Below are positions 31,379 to 43,548 of a DNA stretch of 64,000 nt, piece by piece. The translations under genes and the position numbers were made by a program. The stretch's first letter is position 1. Each line of letters begins with the position of its first letter. Source of the stretch: Drosophila persimilis (taxonomy: Eukaryota > Arthropoda > Insecta > Diptera > Drosophilidae); contig NW_020825487.1 of the NCBI RefSeq assembly GCF_003286085.1, positions 62,001-126,000 of the forward strand. Direction: 5' to 3'. The notes beneath the pieces were generated by a model. That model made no database searches and was not told the DNA's origin. It was given only the letters and a program-made list of their open reading frames with translations.

Positions 31379-31822
31379 GGTGATGATTTTCTCTCAAAAA
31401 TTGGTTTCTACAATGTTGGGGTTTTTATTTTTATTTATTTTTTTTTTTTTTTTATTATTTGCTATTCATTTATTCTTTTCAATAATAAAAAAAATTACTA
31501 AAAATCTTTTTTTTTTTCTCATGGACACACATATCTATATACCCTTCCTTTTTTTTTTTTTTTTACTCTTTAAAATTTCATCAATATAAATTTTTTTTTT
31601 TTATATATATTTGATCAAAATGAAGGAAGAAAAAAAATGTTAAGGGACATGTGATCGATTTACAGGTTTTTCATTATATAATTCAATATCGATCACATGG
31701 TTTTAGTAATAGCCTAACAGAGGTTAGTATTTTCAAGTTGCACTTTAAGGGTGCTTCAACTCGAGATAGAATATTATAATTATTGGCAATATGAGGCATG
31801 GCATTTCTGCAGCTCAATTGCG
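31379..31822. other. AT-rich non-coding stretch with T runs
   Basis: Several T runs of 10-17 bases and a TA repeat near 31602. No gene seen. An inverted ATCGAT/GATCACAT pair flanks 31650-31700. Confidence 0.5.
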
Positions 31823-32242
31823 TTACTTCGCACCAGTGCGAAGTTGTTTATTGATTTCCTTGATGCGCTCTTGGCAGCGTTGTCGGTCCTCTTCATTTGT
31901 ATATGTTTTTTCCAGGTCCCGCTCCAGACGTCGTTGTTGAAGCAGCCGTTTGATCCGGCCGCCCCTCTTTGTTTTCTTCCTTGGGCGTTTTTCTTGTCGT
32001 GCCCTGTACTCAGCTATTGTGAGTGGGCGTGGTCCATCGTTTGGATACACTTCTAATGCCTCTTGTAGGCTGAGTGCGTCCCTTTGCTCGGTAGGAGCAG
32101 CGTCGGCGAAGTCTGGTGCATTTTCTGCTGCTGGAGTGGTTGTGTTACTGTCCATCGACGGTGCAAGGGGCGGTCCTATGCCACTCGCACTTATATTATT
32201 GGTCCTTGCTGGGTCTGGTGGGGCCGGTGCTGGTCTTCGCAC
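31823..32242 (-). pseudogene. C-terminal fragment of an unidentified retroelement protein
   Basis: 139 codons. The first half is proline/alanine-rich, the second a strongly basic coiled-coil region (about 75-139) rich in R, K and E. The frame is cut upstream by DINE copy D, so only the end remains. The basic helical tail suggests a nucleic-acid-binding protein, but no motif identifies it. Confidence 0.4.
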
Positions 32243-32249
32243 AGGTTTT

Positions 32250-33384
32250 TATACCCGATACTCAAAATGAGTATTGGGGTATATTAGATTTGTGGTAAAA
32301 GTGGATGTGTGTAACGTCCAGAAGGAATCGTTTCCGACCCCATAAAGTATATATATTCTTGATCAGCATCAATAGCCGAGTCGACTGAGCCATGTCTGTC
32401 TGTCCGTCTGTCCGTCCGTCCGTCTGTCCGTCTGTCCGTCCGTCCGTCTGTCCGTCTGTCCGTCCCCTTCAGCGCCTAATGCTCAAAGACTATAAGAGCT
32501 AGAGCAACGATGTTTTGGATCCAGACTTCTGTGATATGTCACTGCTACAAAAATATTTCAAAACTTTGCCCCGCCCACTTCCGCCCCCACAAAGTGCGAA
32601 AATCTGTGGCATCCACAATTTTAAAGATACGAGAAAACAAAAAACGCAGAATCGTAGAAGCTGACTATATCTTTTAGATTGCAGAATCTGAATTGGATCG
32701 TATTATTATTATAGCCAGCACGAAAACAATTTAATTTTTTCTCGCCCTGTCTCTCTCTAACACACACGTAGCATAGGCGGCTTTGCTTAGAGTAAAACAT
32801 TAGCGCCTAGATCTCAGAGACTATAAAAGCTAGAGCAACCAAATTTGGTATCCAGACTCCTAATATATCGGACCGAGACGAGTTTGTTTCCAAATTTCGC
32901 CACACCCCCTTCCGCCCCCGCAAAGGATGCAAATCTGGGGATATTTAACAATCTCAGAGACTATTAAAGCTAGAGTAACCAAATTTAGTATCCGCACTTC
33001 TGTTAGATCTCACTATAAAACGTTTGTATCAAAATTTCGCCCCACCCCCTTCCGCCCACACAAAGGACGAAAATCTGTTGCATCCACAATATTGCAGATT
33101 CGAGAAAACTAAAAACGCAGAATCATAGATAACGACCATATCTATCAGATTGCTGAATCTGGATCAGATCAGATCATTTTTATAGCCAAAAGGAACAAAT
33201 CAATTTGCAGTGGCTACGCAGCGCCCGACGTCACGCTCAGACTGATTTTCTGTCTCTCTCGCACGCACTCTTTGTCGTGTCGCTTAATAGTAGCGGCGTC
33301 TGCCGGAGGAGAGCCATACTGACTTAGTATCGGGTATAACTGTAGAGTTGCGGTGTCCGCAGCAACTCACAACGTTCCCCCTCG
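32250..33384 (+). mobile_element. DINE-1-type element, full length (copy D)
   Basis: 1135 bp with both termini, tetranucleotide tract and 3' hairpin as in copy A. Inserted in a T run. Confidence 0.92.
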
Positions 33385-33798
33385 TTTATATTGCGTGTAC
33401 GCTCTTTGTAGCGCGGGCTGTTATATCTCCTTGGGTATTATATATTCCTGGCCGCATTGTAGCCCCCAAAGTTAAGGGTATAAATTATAATGCAACATGG
33501 GTTTGTGCGTAATATCGTCGGCAGTCGTGCATGGGTCCGGCGAAACGGCTGGTTTGGCTTTCTGCTGGGTTTTTTTTTTTTTTCTTGGCACTGGCACTGG
33601 GGACAACACTGTTTCAATAGTTTTTCCAATTTTCTTTTGACTTGGTCCGATTTTTTAAAACAAAATCACATAGTATTATATTTTTTTTTTTTTTCGGCCA
33701 TTCTTTGTCTTTCAAAATTTTAACACTTTTTTTGAAAAATTTTCTCTTTTTTTTGTTTTCTCAATCCTTAGATTGATCCATCGCGTAGGACATATCGA
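33385..33798 (-). other. Leader of a BEL-like element
   Basis: Non-coding DNA downstream (minus strand) of the PBS, with several T runs on the plus strand. No gene. It is cut by DINE copy D. Confidence 0.5.
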
Positions 33799-33816
33799 GT
33801 CCTGTCACGGTCGCCA
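33799..33816 (-). promoter_or_regulatory. Primer binding site, tRNA-Arg type
   Basis: Minus strand TGGCGACCGTGACAGGAC directly adjoins the LTR at 33817, the standard position of a PBS. Confidence 0.75.
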
Positions 33817-34295
33817 TGTAAAATGAAATGTTCAAATCCTTTTCGTTGGATCGTTGGGGCTCAACCCTCCGATCTGTTTTATTGTGATTTCTGTTCTGTA
33901 TTTTACAATTGTGGTTTGGGCTTTTGTAAGCCAAAAGCCGCGGAGCTGCGCTGCCAGTGACGCCGGCAGCGGAGCGGCAGAACTATGTGTTCTTATCTCT
34001 TATATGTTAATATGTATATGCTCAGCGCTGTTGGCAGCGAGACCGCGAGGGAAGATATATGTGTGTATGCATGTATATTAGTGCCGTCAAGTCATGGGAA
34101 CATGCTGACGCTGCACTTGGGTCGCTCGAGGCATTCTTGAGTGAATCGTAATACGATCACCCAGAATGTCTGGGACTTTATTGTTACGTAAACACTGAAA
34201 CAAAGTGTTACAGTGTGTATTCTTTAAGTACCGTCGGTACAGTGGGTATTCGAAATAATGAATACTTTACTTTACTTTAATATGAGCATACTACA
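33817..34295 (-). repeat. BEL-like LTR shared by pol and PBS sides
   Basis: 479 bp, TGTAGTATG...TTTTACA on the minus strand. It has pol sequence on its upstream side and a PBS on its downstream side, so it is both a 3' LTR and a 5' LTR. It resembles 24355-24735. Confidence 0.75.
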
Positions 34296-36985
34296 GCCGA
34301 GCTTGCAATTCTTGGAGGTATTCTGTAGACCATTGTTTCCAGAATGAATGCTTTAGACGCGATACCAATTCCCAGCGCTTGACCAATGTTCTTCCTTGAT
34401 GATCAGTATTGACGTCAGGAGGCGTTGTCAATGGTTCACCAATCAAGAAGTGTCCTGGGGTGAGCGCTGTTGTATCAGTGGGATCATTTGACATTGGAGT
34501 GATGGGTCGAGATTTGAGAATTGCTTCAATTTCGATTATCACTGTGTTTAGTTCTTCAAATGTTAATGAGGCTGTGTTGGTGGTTGTTATCAACTGCTTT
34601 TTTGCTGATTTTACCGCCGCTTCCCAGAGGCCGCCAAACGATGGAGCCCTGGGAGGAATGAATTTAAAATCCACTTGCTTTTTGTTGCAATGATTCGTGA
34701 TCAGAGCACTTGCATTTGAGCTGAATATAGAGTCTTCTAATTCTTTAAGCTGGTTGTTTGCACCCACAAAGTTCGTTGCATTGTCGCAATGAATAGTTTG
34801 GCACTTCCCACGTCTGCTTAAGAATCGACGCAGGGCGGCCAAGAATGCATCTGTGGTCAGGTCGCTTACCAGCTCCAGGTGTACTGCCTTTGTGGAAAAG
34901 TAGCAAAACACGGCGATGTACGCCTTATCGGGTCTTTTGCCTCGGATCTTATGGTGGATCGAGATTGGTCCACAGTAGTCGACGCCTACATTAAGAAACG
35001 GGCGTGCTTGTGTGACTCGTTGTGCTAGGAGATTGCCCATGATCTGGTGTATCAGCTTTGGTCTAGCCTTGGTGCATCTAACACAGCTGTGGATGATGCT
35101 TCTAGCCATTGTCTTGTCATTGATAATCCAATATTGTTGTCTTGCGATTGCCCTTAATGCTTGAGCACCACAATGCGATTCCTCTCGACAGGACATCGGC
35201 TGCGTTGTTGGCCGATGACACGTCGTGACGCCATTGTGACTGATTTGTTAATGCCTGGATTTTGGCTATTCGATTTGCCACAAAGGTATGGTATGTTGAT
35301 GACGATGCGTTTATCCAGGATAAAACAACGGTGGAATCACTCCAAAACCATCCTGAAACCGTTGTAATGTCCATGTGCAGATCCTGTCGGACTGGGTTTG
35401 TGAGCTCACTGCAGCACAAAGTTCTAACAGTGGTAGTGATTGTTTGGCTGTCGGCGCCACACTTGATTTCGAACAGAGCAGTCTTACTGACACTTGGTTG
35501 TTTTTGTATGTAGCGCGTACATATACTGCTGCGCCATATGCTCGTTCTGATGCATCTACAAACTTATGGAGTTCTTGGGTAACTGGAATTTTACCATCGT
35601 AGATATGCCGGGGAATTTGCATTTTGTTCAATGTTTGTAAGTCGTCCCGGTATTCTTTCCATTCGGTTTGGTGTTGTAATGGTAATTCGTTATCCCAATC
35701 CAGTTTGAGCTCCCAAAGTTGTTGCATGAAGATTTTTGCCTTTACTACCACCGGTGCAAAGAGTCAAAGATTTGGGCCAGTTCGGAACATACCACCCGTT
35801 TGGTGATGCGTGTAGCCTGGCTTTTCTGTGTTCGTCCACACAATGTATCCTTCTTCGGCATCCAGATGAGACCCAGAGTTTTCACGCTGTAGTGCTCTAG
35901 TGTCTCTCCTAATTTTACATCGGTTACAATATCCTCTTTGGGGATTCCTTGGAGAAGTTGCTCATTGTTGGAGCACCACTTGCGCAATTTGAATCCGGAC
36001 GGTAGAAATATCTTATTTAGTTCTTGTCGAGCATAAATTGCCTCTGGAATCGTGTTTGCTCCAGTTAGACAGTCGTCAACATAGAAATCTGTTTTTAATG
36101 TTGTTGATCCTACTGGTAGTCTGTCTTTGTATTGTATTGCCAAATGATCCAGACATTTCGTTGCTAGGAACGGAGCAGCTGTTGTCCCATATGTTACTGT
36201 TTTCAGGCGATAGTACCTGATCTCTTCGGATGGATTGCTTCTCCAGACTATCATCTGATGGAATTGATCCTCCGGATTCATCCACACTTGCCGGTACATC
36301 TTTTCTATGTCCGCTGTGAATACGTACTTATGAATTCGAAATCGTAGCAGAATGGACATAAGTTCGCTCTGAACGGTGGGTCCAGCCTGCAGAATGTCGT
36401 TCAAAGATTTCCCGCTTGTTGATTTGCATGAGGCATCGAATACTACCCGAAGCTTTGTGGTGGTGCTCTCAGGTTTGAGTACACAATGATGTGGAATGAA
36501 GTAGTGCCTTTTGGGAACTTTTGATGCTGGCACAATCTTCATATGTCCTAGTCCTTCATACTCTTCCATGAAGTCCACATAACTCTTCCAAGTTTCTGTT
36601 GAGCTTCGCCGCTCCAACGCTAGGAATCTTTTTGTTGCGGTTTCCAACGACTCCCCCAGGGCTGAAGGGTGTTCGGAAAATAGGAGCTTTACAATAGGAG
36701 CAATAGGAGCTTTACAGGCCGTCTGAAGCTGTCTGAAGATTTTCTATAAAATGAGCTTCACACCGTGCTTCCACTGGAGTGCGTGGTTTGTCTTCCGTCT
36801 CTAGATTGTCCAGAGTGCAGAATCTTTCCATGAGCTCGTTTACTCCCGTTGCACAAATGGGTGAGGAATTGTGGGCAGATTTGACTTTTCCTGCCACAAT
36901 CCATCCCAGCTTAGCTGTTGATCTGGTAGCAGCAGCGAGTAGTAATGCTCGACTCCGATTTACATGTCTGTGGCTCTATTTAAAT
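34291..36985 (-). pseudogene. pol: BEL Pol, decayed: end of protease, RT, RNase H, integrase
   Basis: Broken into several frames. The end of the protease region (GWIVAGKV) and a connecting segment lie at 36712-36985; RT with Y-V-D-D-C is at 35745-36647; an RNase H-like part follows at 35117-35751; the integrase core with H/C zinc residues, D in GVDYCGP, D in HCDNATNF and E in GLWEAAVKS is at 34291-35196. At least three frame breaks separate these. Integrase ends in a TAG created at the LTR border, so the C-terminal tail is deleted. Gag is absent. The DDE residues survive but the gene cannot be expressed as one protein. Confidence 0.88.
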
Positions 36986-37433
36986 AGAGGGGGCTTAAGA
37001 GGGCTAAGTTCGGGTTTTCAGATACATACATATATTGTTGTTGAGGAACCAAAATTGAGGCAAAAACAATTAAAGTCAAGTATTTAAAACAAGACAGTTA
37101 AGTAGAAAATTGATTCATTAATCGGATAAAATTATGTGGGCAGGGCTGAGAGATCTAGATATCTAAAAATATTCGACGGAATATCAAAATTGTTTCTGCT
37201 TCGAACTGTATTGGAAAAAGCAATAATGCAGCTGGCTGGATGACAACAAAGCAATAATATAAGTCCAGTCCACATCATTGCAAAGCGACTGTCCCTGCAT
37301 GGAGCAAACTAAGATCCTCGCCCGCATACAGCCAAAGCATGTCCATTTTCAAGGCGCGGTATGGACGACACAAAAATGTGACGTGTTTTCGGGAATTAAG
37401 AACAAAAGATTGTTATCCCCCCCTGTATCTTTC
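36986..37433. other. Non-coding DNA before the TBC gene
   Basis: Contains the segment (37094-37190) shared with 28322-28412. The rest may be upstream exon or intron of the TBC pseudogene; a CTTTCAG acceptor-like end is at about 37427-37433. Confidence 0.45.
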
Positions 37434-38600
37434 AGTGTAAAAGAGTTCGATGATGCGCTGGCCCAGGATGTGGTTGACCTAAAGGAGCTGCGCAGACTGA
37501 CGTTTAATGGTGGGATATCACACTTCTGATAGGCGTAGTAATTCATGGACATGAATCCAATCCAATCCACAGGTGTGCCCGATGTACAAAGCTTCCGTGC
37601 ACTCAGCTGGAAACTGCTGTTGGGCTACTTGGGACCAAGACGCAGCAGTTGGACGACCACGCTGGCCCAGAAGCGAGCCCTGTACCAGCAGTTCATCGAG
37701 GAATTGGTACTCCCCCCGGGACACAGCTGCAATGGAGCTGGAGAAGGCGACGGGGACGGGGACGTCGCTGTTGATTCAAGGGGCGTTGGCCTACAAGATC
37801 ATCCGCTTAGCGAGGGGCCAGAAAGCGCCTGGAACACATTATTCAATGACAACAAATTTCTGCTGCAGATCGGCAAAGATGTGAGGCGCCTGTGTCCCGA
37901 CATCTCGTTCTTTCAGCAGCCCACAGAGTATCCCTGTGACATTGTGGTGCACAGTAAAGGCGAGCACGGGCGCCGGCTTCACAAACGGGTAGTGCCCACG
38001 GTGCTCAGCTCGGCGGACGTCCTGGCCTGGGTTACGTACAGGGCATGAATGAGATTGTCGGACCCATCTACTATGTGATGGCCTCGGATCCGGATCTCTC
38101 GTACCGCGCCCACGTGGAGGCAGACTGTTTCTTCTGCTTCACGGCTCTAATGAGCGAGATACGCGACTTCTTCATCAAGACTCTGGACGATGCGGAGGGT
38201 GGTATAAAGTTCATGATGGGCCTGCTATCTAACATGCTGAAGACTAAAGATATAGCATCTGAAGAGCCAAGAGCTGCCTCCGCAGTACTACAGCTTCAGG
38301 TGGCTCACCCTCCTGCTCTCGCAGGAGTTTCCACTGCCCGATGTGCTGCGAATTTGCGATTAGGTATTCTCGGACGAGCAGCGCTTTAATTTTCTCATCA
38401 AAATCTGCTGAACCATGATATTGTAAGCATGCGCTGACTTTGAACTGATTCATTTGCATTTACTGATGTATTTACTGATTTATAGAATCCAAAGGGAAGC
38501 AATTTTAGAGAACGACTTTGCCTCGAATGTGAAGCTGCTGCAAAACTATCCACCCATTGACATAAACGTTGTGATTACTCATGCAGTCTCCCTGGCGTAG
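37434..38600 (+). pseudogene. TBC1D13-like Rab GTPase-activating protein, pseudogene
   Basis: Clearly related to animal TBC1D13, a Rab GAP of membrane traffic. Exon 1 (ending L-R-R-L-T-F-N-G) splices across a 64-bp GT-AG intron (about 37511-37574) to exon 2; a second intron with a GTAAGC donor and TTTATAG acceptor (about 38421-38485) precedes the last exon. The arginine-finger motif I-x-x-D-x-x-R (IGKDVRR) and glutamine finger Y-V-Q-G are present. Lesions: a deletion with frameshift near 38020 removing the segment before YVQGMNE, a small deletion with frameshift near 38250, and stops at about 38363 and 38405, one where the family has D-S and one at a cysteine. Retained introns show decay of the gene itself, not a retrocopy. 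Upstream exons were not found. Confidence 0.85.
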
Positions 38601-38935
38601 CACTCACTTTTAGTGATACCACAGATATTACATATAATACCCGATTCCGGGTAGAGTCTGACAAAGCAATAATCCACAGTGTCTAGTTATCATGTTCAAT
38701 AGTTGGAAGCCCAGGACCCAACAAAAGATCGAACACTAGCGCTGTTTCTCTGTTTTATACGTTACAATTTCATAATAAACGAATGTGCCGCATGTGTTTG
38801 TGTGGAGATTAAAAATGCGAAAACATATGTAAAATAGAGTGATCATAGCTCAAGTGTAATTTTGTGTTCGTGTGTGGCATCGTCAAAAAACACAGTAAAA
38901 AATATATATAACATTGGATTCCCGTTAGAGATTGA

Positions 38936-40523
38936 TTACTTGGCCAAACGTGGGGCCGTATCCTTGCAAATCGTCTGAGCAATAAACTCCACCAGTGTTC
39001 GGGTCGGGCGGCCGGCCATTCCCTTGCGCAGATACTCGTATTCGAAGCCCTTTGTCACCATAACATTTGTGGCATCCTTTGAGGGAGAAAATCCATAAGA
39101 TCTGCGCCCCAACAAAGCGCCCCACAATACTCACAATATGCATCCACTGGCCACAGGGCACAAACTCACGGAGAAAGGCAGCGGCCTTGCAGGGACGTCC
39201 ACCTCGGTCAATGCCATAGTTCTGCACATCGCTGCGTCCCCCGGCACGCGCGGCCTTGCTGTAATATTTCCACAATGGGAAGCGCCACACACGATCTCCG
39301 GTATGCATGCTGGCGTGCTTGATCTGCTGCCACAGGATCTCCGAGTTGGTAAAGACCCCCGCAGCCGACTCATCCAGGGCCTGGCGCATGTAGCCCGAGC
39401 AGGTGCCGACGTCAATGATGCACTTGGGACAGAAGTTTTGCGCATACAGCAGGGCGTCTGCCAGGACCAGTACATCCTCGTGATCGGTGCACTGGATCTC
39501 GATGGTCTTGCCGTTCATGGACTTGACCATGTCCCCAGTACGGACCGAATTGCAGCCCACTACGTTTTCACAAAGAGGTATCGGGCCGCGAATGTTGACC
39601 TAAGAACAGCATTATTATTCAAGGAGATATCATTTCTGTCCTGAGTACTTACCGGTAAACGCAGGCCAGCCACAGCTCGACAACAGGCCACCACAACGGC
39701 GGCCCCGGTCATGTCGCCACGCATATGGAAGAGCTCATGTTTCTCTTTCAGGCACAATCCTCCAGCATCGTAAGTCACGCCTTGGCCCACCAGCACAATG
39801 GGGTGCTCCTCGGCACAGGTGCCGTAGTAAGTCAGCTCCAGGAAGATGGGTGGCTCGCACGAGGCCTTGCCCACAGCCAGGAAGGCGTGCATTGACTGGC
39901 TCTCGGCCCAGCCCTCGACCTTGACCTCCACATTGACACGGGATTTGCACAGCACCTCGACGACATTCTGCGCAAAAGCTGTGGGTGTGAGGAGGTTGGA
40001 GGGCATCTCCTGCAGCTGTCTCGTCAGGTTCTGGGCGGCTGCCTTCTGCAGACCAATGCGCCATCCTTCGAGGTCGCAGACCTCGTCTTTTCTTGCGTAT
40101 AAGTCCAGCGACGGCACTGGAATCCTGTTCTGTGGGTTACGCAGCTCCTGGTAGAGCCAGATGCCCAATGCGGCCCCCTCGGCGGCGGCGCTCTGGCTCG
40201 ATCGCGAAGAAAAGGCGAGCCTCGCCCCGCTTGGGCATGGGTCCGGACATGCGGAGGACCTCTAGCAATCGGCCGGCAGTCTTCTGGACATTGTACCGCC
40301 AACCGGCCGCGGTGAGGACGCCAGCATCATTGCGGTCCGTTTCGTCGGCGAACACGCCGACCACAAGTCCGCGGGATGGAGGATCCGCACACATGTCCAT
40401 CTGCTGGAGCTGCAACATCTGGTTTACCGCCTGCGAGGCGGAGCGGCGCTGGATAGCCTGGGGACGTGGTCGCAGGCGCTGCGGGAAGGCCTGGGAGACC
40501 AGCCGACGTACAACGCCAAGCAT
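38936..40523 (-). CDS. M17 leucyl aminopeptidase-like protein (sperm-type S-Lap family), one frameshift
   Basis: Three exons: 40523-39653, 39599-39135 and 39076-38936, separated by 53- and 58-bp introns with GTAAGT/TTAG and GTGAGT/AAAG ends, both phase 0. The N-terminus is basic and mitochondrial-like; the C-terminal two thirds is the M17 catalytic domain. Of the residues that bind metal or catalyse, the aspartates in TYDAGG, RGDM and CTD, the glutamate after it and the lysine in LCLK are kept, but the first ligand lysine is Q (VGQG) and the catalytic arginine is V (TDHEDV). This matches the non-catalytic S-Laps of Drosophila sperm. The exons sum to 1477 nt, and a one-base excess near 40190-40205 shifts the frame and gives a stop at 40137, so this copy may be a recent pseudogene. 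Confidence 0.85.
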
Positions 40524-40804
40524 TATTTTTCGTTAAGCCCACACAATGTACCAAATATCAGAATATACGTATTTGGTGTTCGATTTCTAGTAATAGAGAA
40601 TGCCAAATTGAGGCGATGAATGTACTCCATGAGAAAGTGACACTCACTTCAAGGGCTATTTGGTCGGTACATTCAGGAAATTCGAAAGGATCAGAATCTA
40701 AAAACGAGTGCACATCGGCCCTTCACTCACTACTGTTTTGGTTTGGCTGTCCTCGGAGGAGTAAACATGTCGAGTTAACAAATCATGAACTCTTGAAGGG
40801 CCAT
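40524..40804. other. 5' flank of the aminopeptidase-like gene
   Basis: No gene seen. It should hold the promoter of the minus-strand gene, but no clear TATA or initiator is recognised. Confidence 0.4.
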
Positions 40805-41240
40805 GGTACTCAAATAGATGTGGCTCTGGATGAGTGTAACTTCCAGAAGGAAGCCTTTTCGTCCTATGAGCGTCCTTGATGAGCACCTAGATATCAGAGA
40901 CCATGAAAGCTAGAGTCACCAAATTGTATATCCAGACACCTGGACCCGTCCGCCCCCACAAAGACCAAAAATCTGTGGCATTCACAATTAACGCAGAATC
41001 GTAGAGAACGCCATATTTACTAGACTGTCAAATGTGGATGAGATCGGATCGTTATTATAACGACCAAATCGCCTTCCACGCGCTTACTCATTCTCTCTCG
41101 ATCTCTCTATCCATCTCACACACTCTTTCTCGTGCAGTGTGTTCGCTCTGGCGGAGGGAAGCGAGACAGAACGGCGGGCTTTTGTGTAAGAAAGAGAGAG
41201 AGGGAGAAAAGTTCCACTCTCCTATCTCATGACAAGTGCG
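40805..41240 (+). mobile_element. Degraded DINE-1-type element
   Basis: Scattered blocks match the full copies in order: AACTTCCAGAAGGAA, TATCAGAGACCATGAAAGC, CCGTCCGCCCCCACAAAG, ATCTGTGGCATTCACAAT, ACGCAGAATCGTAGAGAA and the CTCTCTCG region. Both termini are missing. It is much more diverged than the other copies, so older. Confidence 0.7.
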
Positions 41241-41480
41241 AGCATAATTCAGAGTTAATTTCGTTCCCGCTCGTTAAAGAATCTTTTTTGTATAAGTGGG
41301 TGATAAAAAAGAAAGGTTTTTAAAATCAAAACGTTAGAGAATACAATTTATTTGGCATACGCCTAACTTTTAAAATATTTCAGCGAAAAATAAGCTTTAA
41401 TTTTACAATAAGGCATTGCCGTTACAAAGTGCCGTGACTAAATGATTCCTTTAAAGTTTCGATACTGCATCATTAATTCC
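41241..41480. other. AT-rich non-coding DNA
   Basis: Under 300 bp; nothing recognisable. Confidence 0.4.
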
Positions 41481-41761
41481 TGAAAATTTAGAATAGTTTT
41501 TCTAAAATAAAGAGACCGAAAAACTTGGGTAACTGCAAATTTGTATTTTACGACGACGAAAAAAAGGAGTGCGTGCGTTCGTTTTCATAGATTTTTCTCG
41601 ACTTCTCTTCATATATTCAAACAATTTCTTCTGCGCCTATCTTACCTACGGTGGCAAAGCGGGGCGAATTCGCCAAGAGCGAGAGAGCGAGCTTATATTG
41701 CGCTCCCGCTTTGCCCTAGCCTAACTTACACTAGACTTCATAAAATACGATCCTAATAACA
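41481..41761 (-). repeat. Pao-like 3' LTR
   Basis: 281 bp, minus strand TGTTATTAGG...AAATTTTCA, directly after the pol stop codon. Its end is shared with 27476-27582. Confidence 0.75.
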
Positions 41762-43398
41762 ATTATGAACAATGAACGTGGCTCCGCTGCTCGTCCTTAG
41801 GTCGACCACTCTGACCCTTCCGTCCTGCCCGGCGGTTGTAACGACCACCCTTCCGAGGAGCCCCTGTTGAGGGGGCAGGCTGTCGTCGGCGACGATTACG
41901 AGGTCGCCTTCCTTGATGTTTGGTTCCTCCTGGTGCCACTTGAATCTTATTTGCAATCCCAGCACATACTCCAGGGACCATCGCTGCCAGAACATTTGCC
42001 TGGCTGACGAGACAAGCCGCCATCGCTTTAAGCAGCTCAGACCCTCCTGGTCCGGGGTCCTGGGGGTGCGATGAGCGGCCCGCCTGTCAGCAGGTGCCCG
42101 GGAGTCAGCATGTCTCAGTCGCTTGGGTCTGGGCTTAGGGGTCCTAGCGGGCGCGAGTTGAGGAGCTCCTCTGCGGTGAGGAGAGCGCTTCCGACTGCCT
42201 CTATCTTCCTCCGCAGTTCGCTGAAGTGGCGACTTGCTCCGACGAAATTTGTCGCGTTGTCGCAGTTCACGCGTTGCGGACATCCTCGACGACCGACGAA
42301 CCTTTGGAATGCCAACAAGAAGGAATTAGTCGTCAAATCGGAGACAATTTCTAAATGAACCGCCTTGGACGCAAAACAGACAAATAACGCTATGTAGGAC
42401 TTATAAATGGGCCTTCCACGAATTTTCAGAGTCGTATAGACTGGGCCACAAAAATCAACGCCACATACTGAAAATGGGCGGAGAGCACGGAGCCGGTCTG
42501 CGGGTAAGTTGCCCATCATTTGGGTCTGAAGTAGCGGCTTGCATTTAAAGCAACGAATACATGACCTAACTGTCGCCCTGCAGACCGCCTGAGCATTCAC
42601 TATCCAAATGCGTTGTCTAAGGATACTCACGAGTGCTCGTGGGCCGGCATGAAAACTCGTTTGATGCAGATAGCGATAGCGTTTTGTCAATAAAAAGGGA
42701 AACTTGGCATTATATGACATAGGAGCGTTAACTAGTCGCCTTCCAACTCGCAACAACGAAAAAGAGCTCCATGTCCCAGCCTCTTCATGGATGAAGGGAT
42801 TCAAGCGCTGAAGACTGGGGCCTAACTTGGTGCCTTTACGAACCCTTTCAATATCTTCTTGAGACTCATTTTTCTGTGTTATTTCGACTATTTTTAGAAA
42901 CGCCTCGTCGTATTCTACGGATGACGGAATTTTTCCAAAGTTGAGACTTTTGTCTTTGCATTTTCGGATGAAGCGGAACACGAAAACGAACACTCTTAGC
43001 AGTTTGAGGTGTGACGAGTATCCCTCGATTACATCCACTAAATAATTTGACTTGGCCGCGCCGGTCAGTGTGACCGATTTCTTCCGACTTTCCATCTGTA
43101 TCTCTTCTTCGGAAAGCTCGAAGTGTGGATTTCTGGGCCAGCTCTCTTCTTCAAACTTTAAGAACTCTGGTCCACCAAACCAGATCGACTGCACGATTTC
43201 CTCTACGTCACAACCTCTCGAAACTATGTCTGCTGGGTTCTGTTTTGTTGGCACATGCCGCCACGTAGCTTCACTTGACCACTCTTGAATCTCCGCTACT
43301 CGGTTCGCAACGAATGTTGACAACGACGAGATTGGGATCTGATCCAATGAAGAGTAACTTCTGAATCTGACCAGAATATCACTTTCTTTTTTTACCAA
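41753..43398 (-). pseudogene. pol: BEL/Pao-type Pol fragment: RNase H end and integrase
   Basis: Two overlapping frames. 42115-43398 encodes the RNase H/connection end and integrase with zinc-binding C-x2-C, D in GVDFCGP and D in NCDNATNF. The stretch with the catalytic E (the GGLWE-type motif) is deleted and the frame then shifts; 41753-42283 carries the C-terminal tail (VIVADDSLPPQQGLLGRV) to the stop at the LTR. RT, protease and gag are missing. It is related to, but distinct from, the BEL element at 34291-36985. Confidence 0.82.
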
Positions 43399-43548
43399 TA
43401 TATACCCGCTTTGGGTTGAGGGCTCTCAGTGCTCCAACTGGGGAGGGGCTGAGAGGCTGGGGTGTGAGCCGCCAGCAACCAAGCGCGTTGCTTTATTAAT
43501 TTCAGTTTGTGGGCAGTATATGTCTTAATATTAATATATGTACATTTT
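43399..43548. other. Short spacer
   Basis: 150 bp with no recognisable feature between the Pao-like pol and DINE copy E. Confidence 0.4.

Noticed and set aside
37278-37433. Upstream ORF part as first exon of the TBC gene
   Set aside because: No similarity to the family before the acceptor-like CTTTCAG; it is probably intron or unrelated DNA.
39077-39134. Read-through of intron 2 in the aminopeptidase-like gene as coding
   Set aside because: The read-through frame loses family similarity, whereas splicing restores the conserved C-terminus in phase.
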